7,583 bases of DNA from positions 1-7,583 of the forward strand of contig NHHF01000018.1 of assembly GCA_002171155.1 (NCBI GenBank). The letters run 5' to 3'. Source of the DNA: Betaproteobacteria bacterium TMED156. Its GTDB lineage: Bacteria > Pseudomonadota > Gammaproteobacteria > Burkholderiales > Burkholderiaceae_A. Positions 1-7,583 of this stretch are shown piece after piece. The first letter of the stretch is position 1. Each line of letters opens with the position of its first letter. The position numbers and the translations under genes are program-made. The notes under the pieces were generated by a model. It saw only the letters and a list, made by a program, of their open reading frames with translations. It ran no database searches and was not told where the DNA came from.

Positions 1-1861
<1,861 letters not shown>

Positions 1862-1872
1862 TTGGGGGCAAA

Positions 1873-2571
1873 ATGCTTTTTAACGTTACTTATGAAAATC
1901 GTAGACATGAAATTGCTAGATATTTTGACAAAACAGCAGTTAGTGCATGGGCAAAACTGACTTCTGATGCTCCAGTAAGCAAGATAAGACAAACGGTACG
2001 AGATGGAAGAGATGCTATCAGAGAAGTGATATTATCCTGGCTGCCTGGAGACTTAAATGGAACTAGAGTTTTGGATGCTGGTTGTGGAACTGGAGGTTTA
2101 ACAGTCGAAGTTGCAAAAAGGGGAGCAAACGTTATTGGTGTCGATATTTCTCCAAGCTTAATAAAAATTGCACGATCGAGGATCCCCGCTGATTTGGAAA
2201 CCACTGGTTCAGTTGATTTTTTTTGGGGGGATATGCTTGATTCATCTTATGGTGATTTTGAACATGTGGTATTGATGGACTCTATTATTCACTATGAATC
2301 GGATGAAGTTGTGCAATTAATAAAGGAGTTAGGAAAAAGATGTTCAAGATCGTTGATTTTTACTTTTGCACCACACACTACTCTATTGGGAACCATAATT
2401 TCCATAGGGAAATTTTTTCCAAGATCGGACAGAGCACCATCAATAGTTCCAATGAAACAAAGACATTTGTACAAACTTATGGAAGATAGTCTTCCTGACT
2501 GGAAAATAAATAGGGTAAACAGAGTATCGAAGGGTTTTTATAATTCTCAAGCTGTGGAGCTGATACGTTGA
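1873..2571 (+). CDS. bchM: Magnesium-protoporphyrin IX O-methyltransferase BchM
   Basis: BchM transfers a methyl group from S-adenosylmethionine to the ring-C propionate of Mg-protoporphyrin IX, giving the monomethyl ester that AcsF uses. The protein has 232 residues, a usual length. The N-terminal block YFDKTAVSAWAKLT...VSKIRQTVRDGRD (about 17-47) is characteristic of BchM. The class I methyltransferase motif I VLDAGCGTG lies near 66-74, the acidic SAM-ribose contact VIGVD ends near residue 91, and the C-terminal FFPRSDRAPSIVP and GFYNSQAVELI stretches match the family. The start is the ATG 11 nt after the bchL stop, preceded by a G-rich stretch (GGGGG at 1864-1868) that can serve as a short-spaced ribosome binding site. 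The stop overlaps the lhaA TTG start by 4 nt. A T8-G6 homopolymer run lies at 2217-2230 within the gene, and the frame is intact there. Confidence 0.96.
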   Translation: MLFNVTYENRRHEIARYFDKTAVSAWAKLTSDAPVSKIRQTVRDGRDAIREVILSWLPGDLNGTRVLDAGCGTGGLTVEVAKRGANVIGVDISPSLIKIARSRIPADLETTGSVDFFWGDMLDSSYGDFEHVVLMDSIIHYESDEVVQLIKELGKRCSRSLIFTFAPHTTLLGTIISIGKFFPRSDRAPSIVPMKQRHLYKLMEDSLPDWKINRVNRVSKGFYNSQAVELIR

Positions 2572-4013
2572 GAAAATTTTTATTAAATCCTCACCTTAGG
2601 ACTTCTGGCAGATGGAAAAAAATTCCAAAAGTTTTTTTGCCTTTTGCTGACGCAGCTAGTGATGAAATGCCACTATTGAGACTAATACAATTATCTTTAT
2701 TCCAAGTGTCCGTTGGAATTGGTGTCGTCTTGTTAGTTGGTACATTAAATAGAATCATGATTGTTGAGTTGGGTGTATCTGCCTCAGTTGTTGCTATCAT
2801 GGTAGGTTTACCATTGCTGGTTGCTCCATTTAGAGCATTTATTGGATTTCGGTCAGACACCTATAAATCTGTTCTTGGTTGGAGACGTGTACCTTTCATT
2901 TGGGTAGGCAGTATTTTGCAATTTGGAGGTTTGAGCATAATGCCTTTCGCACTAATCCTATTGTCGGGTGACACGCATTGGCCATTGTGGGTGGGGCCCA
3001 TATCTGCTGGCTTAGCATTTTTGCTTGTGGGTGTTGGAATTCAAACAACTCAAACAGCTGGCTTAGCATTGGCAACTGATTTATCACCTGAGAAAAACAA
3101 ACCCAGAGTAGTAGCTTTAATGTACACGATGTTGTTGCTTGGTATGGTTTTTAGTAGCGTGTTTCTCAGTTTTTTCTTAGAACCATTTAGTCAATTCAGG
3201 TTGATTCAGGTTATTCAAGCGACAGCACTTTTATGCTTATTTTTAAACTTAATTGCTTTATGGAAACAAGAGCCACGAAATCCAGAATTGACATCATTTA
3301 GAAAAATAACACCAAGTTTTTGGGACTGTTGGAATAAATTTACTAAAACCCACAAAACTAAGAGATTTTTGCTGGCTCTCGGTGTGGGAACAGCCGCTTT
3401 TAGCATGCAGGATGTTATTTTGGAGCCCTATGGAGGAGAAATTCTTAACCTGACTGTAAGTCAAACAACAATTCTTACTGCATATTCAACTATAGGTTCA
3501 ATTATGTCATTTGCTGTTGCCGCGTGGTTACTAAAACTCAAAGTTAATCCTTTTAGGATAGCTGGTCTCGGTGCAGTTATTGGTATATTTGCTTTTTCAT
3601 TTATCGTTCTGTCAGAACCAATTTCCTCAATAGTAATGTTTAAGGCTGGAGTGTTTCTTATTGGATGTGGTGCAGGTTTTTTTTCTGTAAGTTGTTTAAT
3701 ATCAGCAATGCAACTTGAAGTTGATGGATTTACTGGGTTAGCTTTAGGAGCTTGGGGAGCAGTTCAGGCAACTGCAATGGGAATTGGAGTTGCCTTCGGT
3801 GGAATCTTAAGAGATGGTATTTCATACATTGTTTCATTAGGTTTTTTTGGTAATACTCTTAGCCCGGAAGTTGCCGGCTATCTAGCTGTTTATCATTTGG
3901 AGTTATTTTTATTATTTTTTGTTTTGGTTTTGATAGGACCTTTGGTACAGATTCCAAAAAATCTCAACCAAAAGTCAGATTCTAAATTCGGTTTGGCCGA
4001 ATTTCCAAGTTAG
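2568..4013 (+). CDS. lhaA: Light-harvesting 1 assembly protein LhaA, PucC/MFS family
   Basis: LhaA is an inner-membrane protein needed for assembly of the LH1 antenna around the reaction centre, thought to deliver bacteriochlorophyll or chaperone the antenna polypeptides. The 481 residues, about 12 hydrophobic segments and PucC-type motifs identify it: FLPFADAASDEMPL near 23-36, LNRIMIVELGV (60-70), APFRAFIGFRSD (86-97), GWRRVPFIWVG (104-114), FSMQDVILEPYGGE (278-291) and GAWGAVQATAMGIG (394-407). The start is TTG at 2568, forming a TTGA overlap with the bchM stop and preceded by GGAG at 2556-2559 with an 8-nt spacing. The next in-frame ATG (M34) would remove the conserved FLPFADAA block, so TTG is preferred. 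PucC itself is a close paralogue, but position between bchM and puhA identifies LhaA. The last codons carry an 8-bp hairpin (separate entry). The C-terminal tail after the last membrane segment (from about 464) is polar and poorly conserved. Confidence 0.95.
   Translation: MRKFLLNPHLRTSGRWKKIPKVFLPFADAASDEMPLLRLIQLSLFQVSVGIGVVLLVGTLNRIMIVELGVSASVVAIMVGLPLLVAPFRAFIGFRSDTYKSVLGWRRVPFIWVGSILQFGGLSIMPFALILLSGDTHWPLWVGPISAGLAFLLVGVGIQTTQTAGLALATDLSPEKNKPRVVALMYTMLLLGMVFSSVFLSFFLEPFSQFRLIQVIQATALLCLFLNLIALWKQEPRNPELTSFRKITPSFWDCWNKFTKTHKTKRFLLALGVGTAAFSMQDVILEPYGGEILNLTVSQTTILTAYSTIGSIMSFAVAAWLLKLKVNPFRIAGLGAVIGIFAFSFIVLSEPISSIVMFKAGVFLIGCGAGFFSVSCLISAMQLEVDGFTGLALGAWGAVQATAMGIGVAFGGILRDGISYIVSLGFFGNTLSPEVAGYLAVYHLELFLLFFVLVLIGPLVQIPKNLNQKSDSKFGLAEFPS
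3984..4004 (+). promoter_or_regulatory. Hairpin at the 3' end of lhaA, upstream of puhA
   Basis: A perfect 8-bp inverted repeat (AAATTCGG at 3984-3991 and CCGAATTT at 3997-4004) surrounds a 5-nt loop TTTGG. It sits in the last codons of lhaA, ending 33 nt before the puhA ATG. No T-run follows, so it is not a classical rho-independent terminator. A role in stabilising or processing the puhA mRNA is inference from its position. A stem of this length could occur by chance in a window this size. Confidence 0.4.
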
Positions 4014-4024
4014 CGATTAGTTAA

Positions 4025-4029
4025 AGGAG
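4025..4029 (+). promoter_or_regulatory. Strong ribosome binding site of puhA
   Basis: AGGAG, within AAAGGAGA, lies 8 nt before the puhA ATG in the 24-nt lhaA-puhA gap. It is the clearest Shine-Dalgarno site with ideal spacing in the window. This fits puhA being the structural protein needed in larger amounts than the surrounding enzymes and assembly factors. Confidence 0.8.
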
Positions 4030-4037
4030 ATATTAAA

Positions 4038-4808
4038 ATGGAGACTGGTTCACAATATATTGATCTTGCACAAATAGTGCTTTATATCTTTTGGGTGTTT
4101 TTCTTTGCACTTGTAGCCTATTTAACTCTTGAAAGTAAACGAGAAGGTTTTCCTCTCGAGTCAAGTGATCTTCGGGGTGGTAAAGGAAGAGAGGAAACGG
4201 GGTTGCTTCCAATGCCATCCCCAAAAGTCTTTCGTACTAAATTCCATGGAGAATTCACAGCCCCCCATAATCGAGATAAAGTTGGGGAGCCTATCGCTGG
4301 TCAACCAATTAACGGCTTTCCTGGGGCTCCAATTGAACCAACAGGGGAGAATCCAATGACCGACAATATAGGTCCTGGAAGTTATACTAACAGGTTAGAT
4401 CGTCCAGATTTGACTGCTACTGGTGACTTTAAAATTGTTCCAATGCGTGTTGAGACAGACTTTTCTATTGACTCTGAGGATATTGATCCTCGTGGACTCG
4501 ACGTTCAAGGATTTAATAATATCTCTGGTGGCAGTTGTGTTGACGTATGGGTTGATAGGTCTGAGCATATTATTCGCTATCTTGAAGTTAAGACATCTGG
4601 TGGTAAACAGGTTTTATTGCCATTTAATTTTTGTAGAATTAAGAAAGACTGTATCTCAGTTGAGTCTATACTTGGCAAACAATTTGAAAATGTTCCACTT
4701 CATAAAAATCCCAACACAGTTACTTTGCTTGAAGAAGAAAAGATTATGGCTTTTTATGGTGCTGGAACACTAATGGCATTCCCTAAAAGACGTGAATCAG
4801 TTTTATAA
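4038..4808 (+). CDS. puhA: Photosynthetic reaction centre subunit H (PuhA)
   Basis: PuhA caps the cytoplasmic side of the L/M reaction-centre core, holds the quinone sites and forms part of the proton path to QB. The 256 residues show the expected layout: a short periplasmic N-terminus, one membrane helix (about 12-30, rich in F/V/L/A), the post-helix block ESKREGFPLE (32-41), and a globular cytoplasmic domain with GPGSYTNRLDRPDL (112-125), KIVPMRV (132-138), WVDRSEHIIRYLEV (171-184) and VTLLEEEKI...GAGTLMAFPKR near the C-terminus. D173 and E176 align by eye with Asp-H170 and Glu-H173 of the Rhodobacter sphaeroides H subunit, residues of the proton pathway. The surface His pair H126/H128 of R. 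sphaeroides is not conserved here (T128 and D130 by my alignment). The gene has its own strong ribosome binding site and 24-nt and about 31-nt flanking gaps, the loosest spacing in the window. Confidence 0.97.
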   Translation: METGSQYIDLAQIVLYIFWVFFFALVAYLTLESKREGFPLESSDLRGGKGREETGLLPMPSPKVFRTKFHGEFTAPHNRDKVGEPIAGQPINGFPGAPIEPTGENPMTDNIGPGSYTNRLDRPDLTATGDFKIVPMRVETDFSIDSEDIDPRGLDVQGFNNISGGSCVDVWVDRSEHIIRYLEVKTSGGKQVLLPFNFCRIKKDCISVESILGKQFENVPLHKNPNTVTLLEEEKIMAFYGAGTLMAFPKRRESVL

Positions 4809-4839
4809 TTTTTTAAACTAGTGGTTATTGGAATTTTCT

Positions 4840-5517
4840 ATGAATGTTTATGATCAAGATAGAGAGGATGGGTTTGAGCCACAATTTGGTTTGCCTGAAC
4901 CGCTACCAGATGGAGAGGAATTACTATGGCAGTGCTCACCCAGTTTCAAGTCACTTATAAAAAAAGTCTTTCTTTTCAGACTGATTTTGGCATATTTCGT
5001 TATTATGTTGGCTTCCTCTTTTTATTTTAATTTTCAAACTAGCGGTTTTGAAAATGCGTTAATTGGTTTTGTAGGTAGTTTTTTCTTAAGTGTTTTTTGC
5101 CTGTTGTCAGTTGCCTTTTTAGCCTATTTAAGTTCTAAAACTACTGTTTATAGCATTACCAATAAAAGAATTGTTATGAGAATTGGAATTGTTTTGACAT
5201 TAACTTTTAATATTCCATATAAGGAGATAGATGCTGCAGATTTGAAATTATATTCAGACAGCACAGGTGATATTTCATTCAGAATTAAACCATCTACAAA
5301 AATAGCTTTCATTCATCTTTGGCCTCACTGCAGGTTCAAATCATTTTCTCATCCAGAACCTGCTTTAAGATGTATAGAACAAGCTAAAGTAGTTTCGGAA
5401 ATTGTTTGTGGAGCCTGGACCAAAGAGGTTAAACAAAACGAAAAAACTTTGTCTAGCGACAATAGGAATTTTATCAGTAACGAATATATTGAAAACAATC
5501 AAATAAAAGTTTTATGA
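4840..5517 (+). CDS. puhB: Photosynthetic complex assembly protein PuhB
   Basis: PuhB is an inner-membrane protein required for efficient reaction-centre assembly in Rhodobacter capsulatus. As called here it has 225 residues. The N-terminal FGLPEPLPDGEELLWQCSP (about 16-34) is a family signature. Two strongly hydrophobic stretches follow (about 43-63 and 73-97), then a bacterial PH-like domain (about 101-150), and the C-terminal HLWPHCRFKSFSHPEPALRCI (159-179), again diagnostic. The start chosen is the ATG at 4840, preceded by TTGGAA with GGA at 4830-4832, about 7 nt away. A TTG at 4828 would add four residues but has no comparable ribosome binding site. The last 30 or so residues are polar, Asn- and Ser-rich and look unconserved. 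The stop overlaps the puhC start (ATGA). A near-consensus -35/-10 pair lies inside the gene (separate entry). Confidence 0.93.
   Translation: MNVYDQDREDGFEPQFGLPEPLPDGEELLWQCSPSFKSLIKKVFLFRLILAYFVIMLASSFYFNFQTSGFENALIGFVGSFFLSVFCLLSVAFLAYLSSKTTVYSITNKRIVMRIGIVLTLTFNIPYKEIDAADLKLYSDSTGDISFRIKPSTKIAFIHLWPHCRFKSFSHPEPALRCIEQAKVVSEIVCGAWTKEVKQNEKTLSSDNRNFISNEYIENNQIKVL
5194..5223 (+). promoter_or_regulatory. Possible sigma70-type promoter inside puhB
   Basis: TTGACA at 5194-5199 (perfect -35) is followed after 18 nt by TATAAG at 5218-5223 (5 of 6 to the -10 consensus). It lies about 290 nt upstream of puhC and could drive puhC-acsF-puhE separately. The sequence encodes ordinary PuhB residues in an AT-rich genome, so coincidence is quite possible. 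Confidence 0.25.
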
Positions 5518-5981
5518 AATTAAAAGAACAAAAAGACCCCCTACTTCCTCTTGCAAGAACAATTATTTTTTTGTTGATACTTTTTGTTGTCATTGTTTTT
5601 TTTATTGCAAGCAATAAAAAAAACAATGAAGAGCAAGTTAAAGATTTTTCAGTAGAATCATCTCGTCTTTTGCATTTTTATGACACTAGCGAAGGTAAAA
5701 TATTAATTACTGATCAAAGAGGAAAAAAAATTTCAGTAGTTGGAAATGAGGGTGGTTTCATGAGGGCGGTTTTGAGAAGTTTGGCAAAGGAAAGAATTAG
5801 CTTTGGGGTTGGACCTGAGGAACCTTTTGAGATAACAGCTAGTAAGAATGGATTGATTTCAATCATTGATCCAGTTACGGGTAGGAAGATTGATGTAAGT
5901 TCCTTTGGTAAAAATAATGCAGAGATATTTACAACATTACTTTTTAAAACCGAAAATTTGATTTATAAAGAGGAAGGATAA
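5514..5981 (+). CDS. puhC: Photosynthetic complex assembly protein PuhC
   Basis: PuhC is a membrane-anchored protein needed for normal reaction-centre/LH1 complex organisation in Rhodobacter capsulatus. The 155-residue product has a short charged N-terminus, one membrane anchor (about 14-33), a K/N-rich juncture, and a soluble domain, presumably periplasmic. Diagnostic blocks are [16 protein letters not shown] (52-67), [18 protein letters not shown] (78-94), [13 protein letters not shown] (97-109) and [16 protein letters not shown] (117-132), which closely follow the family pattern. The start overlaps the puhB stop by 4 nt and no Shine-Dalgarno sequence is visible before it, so translation probably depends on ribosomes leaving puhB. 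A perfect 19-bp inverted repeat at 5590-5629 covers the end of the anchor and the following K/N-rich codons (about residues 26-39). An A8 run lies farther downstream near 5723-5730. The frame is intact throughout. Confidence 0.92.
   Translation: MKLKEQKDPLLPLARTIIFLLILFVVIVFFIASNKKNNEEQVKDFSVESSRLLHFYDTSEGKILITDQRGKKISVVGNEGGFMRAVLRSLAKERISFGVGPEEPFEITASKNGLISIIDPVTGRKIDVSSFGKNNAEIFTTLLFKTENLIYKEEG
5590..5629. repeat. Perfect 19-bp inverted repeat with 2-nt spacer, inside puhC
   Basis: The left arm at 5590-5608 (TCATTG, then a T-run, then ATTGC) and the right arm at 5611-5629 (GCAAT, then an A-run, then CAATGA) are exact reverse complements, each with an 8-nt homopolymer core. The two arms are separated by AA at 5609-5610. 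As RNA it would fold into a hairpin of about 18 bp with a CAAG tetraloop. It lies fully within puhC codons. A stretch of T residues does not follow the right arm, so it does not look like a rho-independent terminator in the + direction. Confidence 0.9.
5971..5978 (+). promoter_or_regulatory. Ribosome binding site of acsF
   Basis: AGGAAGGA within the last codons of puhC lies 7 nt before the acsF ATG. It supports the chosen start and suggests efficient independent initiation of acsF, although the two genes are only 4 nt apart. Confidence 0.75.
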
Positions 5982-5985
5982 AAGT

Positions 5986-7062
5986 ATGTCTTCTGAAAAC
6001 ATTTATTCAGAAATAAAATCTAAAACAAATGAGTCTACTGAAAAGGCATTAGAAGAAACTATTTTGTCTCCTCGTTTTTATACAACTGATTTTGATGAGA
6101 TGGATAAAATTGATATAAGTCCTTTACGGTCAGAGTGGAATAAATTAATGGAAGAGTTTGAGATTGACTCCAATATAGATCACTTTCAAAGACCAAAAGA
6201 AATGTCTGGAGATTATTCAAAAATGCCAGAGGAACTTTACAAAGAATTTTCAGATTTTTTGATAAGTTCTATTACCTCTGAGTTTTCGGGTTGTGTTTTG
6301 TATGCTGAAATAAAGAAAAAAGTTAAAAATCCAGATTTAAAAAAACTTTTTGGTTATATGGCTAGAGACGAATCTCGCCATGCCGGTTTCATAAATCAAT
6401 GGCTTAAAGACTTTAATATTGGTGTTGATCTGGGCTTTTTAACAAAAGCCAAAAAATATACTTTCTTTAAACCAAAATTTATTTTTTATGCGACCTATTT
6501 GTCTGAAAAGATTGGTTATGCAAGGTATATATCTATTTACAGGCAAACAGAAAAAAATCCAGAGTTAAGATTTCATCCTATTTTTAGGTGGTTTGAAAGA
6601 TGGTGTAATGATGAATTTCGTCATGGTGAGGCTTTTACCTTACTTATGAGAGCAGATCCAAAATTATTAAGTGGTACTAATTTATGGTGGATAAGATTTT
6701 TTCAGTTGGCTGTTTATGCAACTATGTTCGTTAGAGATCACCAACGCCCAATTATGCATTCTGCCCTAGGAATGAACGCCACAGATTACGATATGCAAGT
6801 TTTCAGGATTACAACCGAAATTTCAAAACAAGTTTTTCCTGTCTTATTAGATATAGATAATCCAAAATTTTTGTCCGGTCTTCAAGAATTGAGAAGACTC
6901 AGTGAAAAATTAGAGTGTGAAAAAAAACAGAAAGGAATAGTACATTTTTTATCTAAACAAATTATTAGCATTAAAATTGCTCTTGTTTTTTCAAAACTTT
7001 TTTTTCTAAAGCCAATAGTTAATAAATTGCCATCAGATCTTAGATTAAGACCCACTTGGTAA
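5986..7062 (+). CDS. acsF: Aerobic Mg-protoporphyrin IX monomethyl ester oxidative cyclase AcsF
   Basis: AcsF is the diiron monooxygenase that closes the isocyclic ring E of (bacterio)chlorophyll, turning Mg-protoporphyrin IX monomethyl ester into divinyl-protochlorophyllide using O2 and reductant. The 358 residues carry the ferritin-like carboxylate ligands: E99 in SEFSG, E108 in LYAE, DESRH at 128-132, and NDEFRH at 208-213. The block [29 protein letters not shown] (about 153-181) is a near-invariant family segment. [24 protein letters not shown] near the N-terminus and the C-terminal tail ending [10 protein letters not shown] follow the proteobacterial type rather than the cyanobacterial/plant one. 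The start ATG has a good AGGAAGGA site 7 nt upstream. The gene follows puhC directly, with no intervening small gene. The substrate is the direct product of BchM in the same operon. Its presence indicates aerobic pigment synthesis; whether the O2-independent BchE is encoded elsewhere cannot be seen. Confidence 0.96.
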   Translation: MSSENIYSEIKSKTNESTEKALEETILSPRFYTTDFDEMDKIDISPLRSEWNKLMEEFEIDSNIDHFQRPKEMSGDYSKMPEELYKEFSDFLISSITSEFSGCVLYAEIKKKVKNPDLKKLFGYMARDESRHAGFINQWLKDFNIGVDLGFLTKAKKYTFFKPKFIFYATYLSEKIGYARYISIYRQTEKNPELRFHPIFRWFERWCNDEFRHGEAFTLLMRADPKLLSGTNLWWIRFFQLAVYATMFVRDHQRPIMHSALGMNATDYDMQVFRITTEISKQVFPVLLDIDNPKFLSGLQELRRLSEKLECEKKQKGIVHFLSKQIISIKIALVFSKLFFLKPIVNKLPSDLRLRPTW

Positions 7063-7076
7063 ATCTTATGGATCTG
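7034..7076 (+). promoter_or_regulatory. Potential RNA hairpin enclosing the acsF stop and puhE start
   Basis: CAGATC at 7034-7039 is the exact reverse complement of GATCTG at 7071-7076. Inside it, AGATT at 7042-7046 can pair with AATCT at 7062-7066, and ACC at 7050-7052 with GGT at 7058-7060. The puhE ATG (7068-7070) would lie in the internal loop between the two outer stems. No Shine-Dalgarno sequence is evident before puhE, so opening by ribosomes finishing acsF is a plausible coupling mechanism. This is inference from base pairing by eye. Confidence 0.35.
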
Positions 7077-7583
7077 TTCTTCGCTTCTTTATTTACAATT
7101 TTTCTTTGGTGGGCAAGCACATCAATTCTTCTGGCATTTACAAGAAATGAATCTGAAGAGAGTAGTTTCAGTACTATTTTTGTATCTACATGCATTCTTT
7201 TATTAGGTTTCGTTATTTTGATATCTTCAAGTGATTCCACAACAGTCACGTCGGCATATTTAGGATTTGTCTCGGTTTTAATGATTTGGTCCTGGCAAGA
7301 AGCGGCATTTTTAGTTGGATGGATTACTGGAACAAGAACTACAGCTTGCCCTAATAATGTAACAGGCTTTAAGAGAGCTTGGCTAGCCTTTCAAACAATA
7401 AGTCATCATGAACTGCTTTTAGTTGTTTTAGGAATTGTAATTTGGCTTGTAACCTTCAACTCACCAAATGATATAGGAATTCAGACATTTTTAATTCTTT
7501 GGATTATGAGGATAAGCGCAAAGCTAAATGTTTTTTTAGGCGTCAGAAATTTCTACGAGGAGTTTTTACCTAGTAATCTATCA
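7068..7583 (+). CDS. puhE: Photosynthetic complex assembly protein PuhE, N-terminal part (3'-truncated by window edge)
   Basis: PuhE is an integral membrane protein of the puh operon that affects reaction-centre assembly and bacteriochlorophyll levels in Rhodobacter capsulatus. The frame starts at an ATG 5 nt after the acsF stop and stays open for 172 codons to the window end, so the stop lies beyond it. Roughly five hydrophobic segments are seen: near residues 3-24, 36-53, 62-87, 115-130 and 138-147. Family-specific blocks are SAYLGFVSVLMIWSWQEAAFLVGWITGTR (about 62-90), CPNNVTGFKRAWLAFQTISHHELLLVV (about 94-120) and ILWIMRISAKLNVFLGVRNFYEEFLPSNL (about 143-171); the HHE and RISAKLN parts are the most diagnostic. 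A full PuhE is about 250-280 residues, so some 80-100 are missing. The gene lacks an evident ribosome binding site and is probably translated by coupling to acsF. Confidence 0.9.
   Translation, partial: MDLFFASLFTIFLWWASTSILLAFTRNESEESSFSTIFVSTCILLLGFVILISSSDSTTVTSAYLGFVSVLMIWSWQEAAFLVGWITGTRTTACPNNVTGFKRAWLAFQTISHHELLLVVLGIVIWLVTFNSPNDIGIQTFLILWIMRISAKLNVFLGVRNFYEEFLPSNLS

Noticed and set aside
3288..3293. A TTGACA hexamer inside lhaA as a possible puhA promoter.
   Set aside because: No acceptable -10 hexamer is found 16-18 nt downstream, and it is about 740 nt from puhA.
4423..4773. A 116-codon open frame overlapping puhA in another + frame.
   Set aside because: It lies wholly within puhA, whose protein is clearly conserved. 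The alternative product is a low-complexity Leu/Ile/Phe-rich translation with no recognisable motif.
4799..4819. A weak AGTTT...AAACT dyad with a T-run at the puhA/puhB junction as a terminator.
   Set aside because: The stem is only 5 bp and A/T-rich, and the T-run lies in the loop rather than after the stem. It would not be a stable terminator.
4828..4839. A TTG start that would extend PuhB by four residues.
   Set aside because: The ATG at 4840 has a GGA at a 7-nt spacing, and the added MEFS residues do not match anything I recognise in the family.

Overview
The window is a gene-dense, single-strand segment of a bacterial photosynthesis gene cluster. From left to right on the + strand it reads: the 3' end of bchH, then bchL, bchM, lhaA, puhA, puhB, puhC, acsF, and the 5' part of puhE, which runs off the right edge. 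This is the conserved bchFNBHLM-lhaA-puhABC...puhE superoperon arrangement of purple and aerobic anoxygenic phototrophic (AAP) proteobacteria. There is no gene on the - strand, no mobile element, tRNA, rRNA or CRISPR, and no intergenic gap longer than about 31 nt.

Organism: the type-II reaction-centre subunit PuhA, the PucC-family protein LhaA and the PuhB/PuhC/PuhE assembly factors point to a proteobacterium with a quinone-type reaction centre. The ring-E cyclase encoded here is the O2-dependent diiron AcsF, which suits an aerobic or oxygen-exposed lifestyle. Base composition is low in GC (below 40% by eye), with A/T-ending codons and many poly-A/poly-T tracts. Most cultured alphaproteobacterial AAPs are clearly more GC-rich, so a streamlined marine or aquatic plankton lineage is my inference. 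Alpha versus gamma cannot be settled from this window.

How the genes work together: BchH (Mg-chelatase large subunit) inserts Mg2+ into protoporphyrin IX. BchM methylates the product. AcsF closes ring E to give protochlorophyllide. BchL is the ATP-dependent reductase component of dark-operative protochlorophyllide reductase. LhaA, PuhB, PuhC and PuhE assemble the LH1 antenna and the reaction centre around PuhA (the H subunit). Pigment synthesis and the assembly of the pigment-protein complex are therefore co-transcribed.

The genes are tightly coupled. Three junctions overlap by 4 nt (bchH/bchL, bchM/lhaA, puhB/puhC), two are separated by 4-5 nt (puhC/acsF, acsF/puhE), and the widest gaps flank puhA (24 and about 31 nt). 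puhA has the clearest Shine-Dalgarno site. I saw no rho-independent terminator in the window.

The most unusual feature beyond the genes is a perfect 19-bp inverted repeat with a 2-nt spacer inside the puhC coding sequence (5590-5629). Others are a hairpin at the extreme 3' end of lhaA just ahead of puhA, a potential hairpin enclosing the puhE start codon, an ambiguous bchL start, and the absence of the small gene often found between puhC and acsF. I found no evidence of a previously undescribed multi-gene system: the gene content is fully explained by known photosynthesis families.
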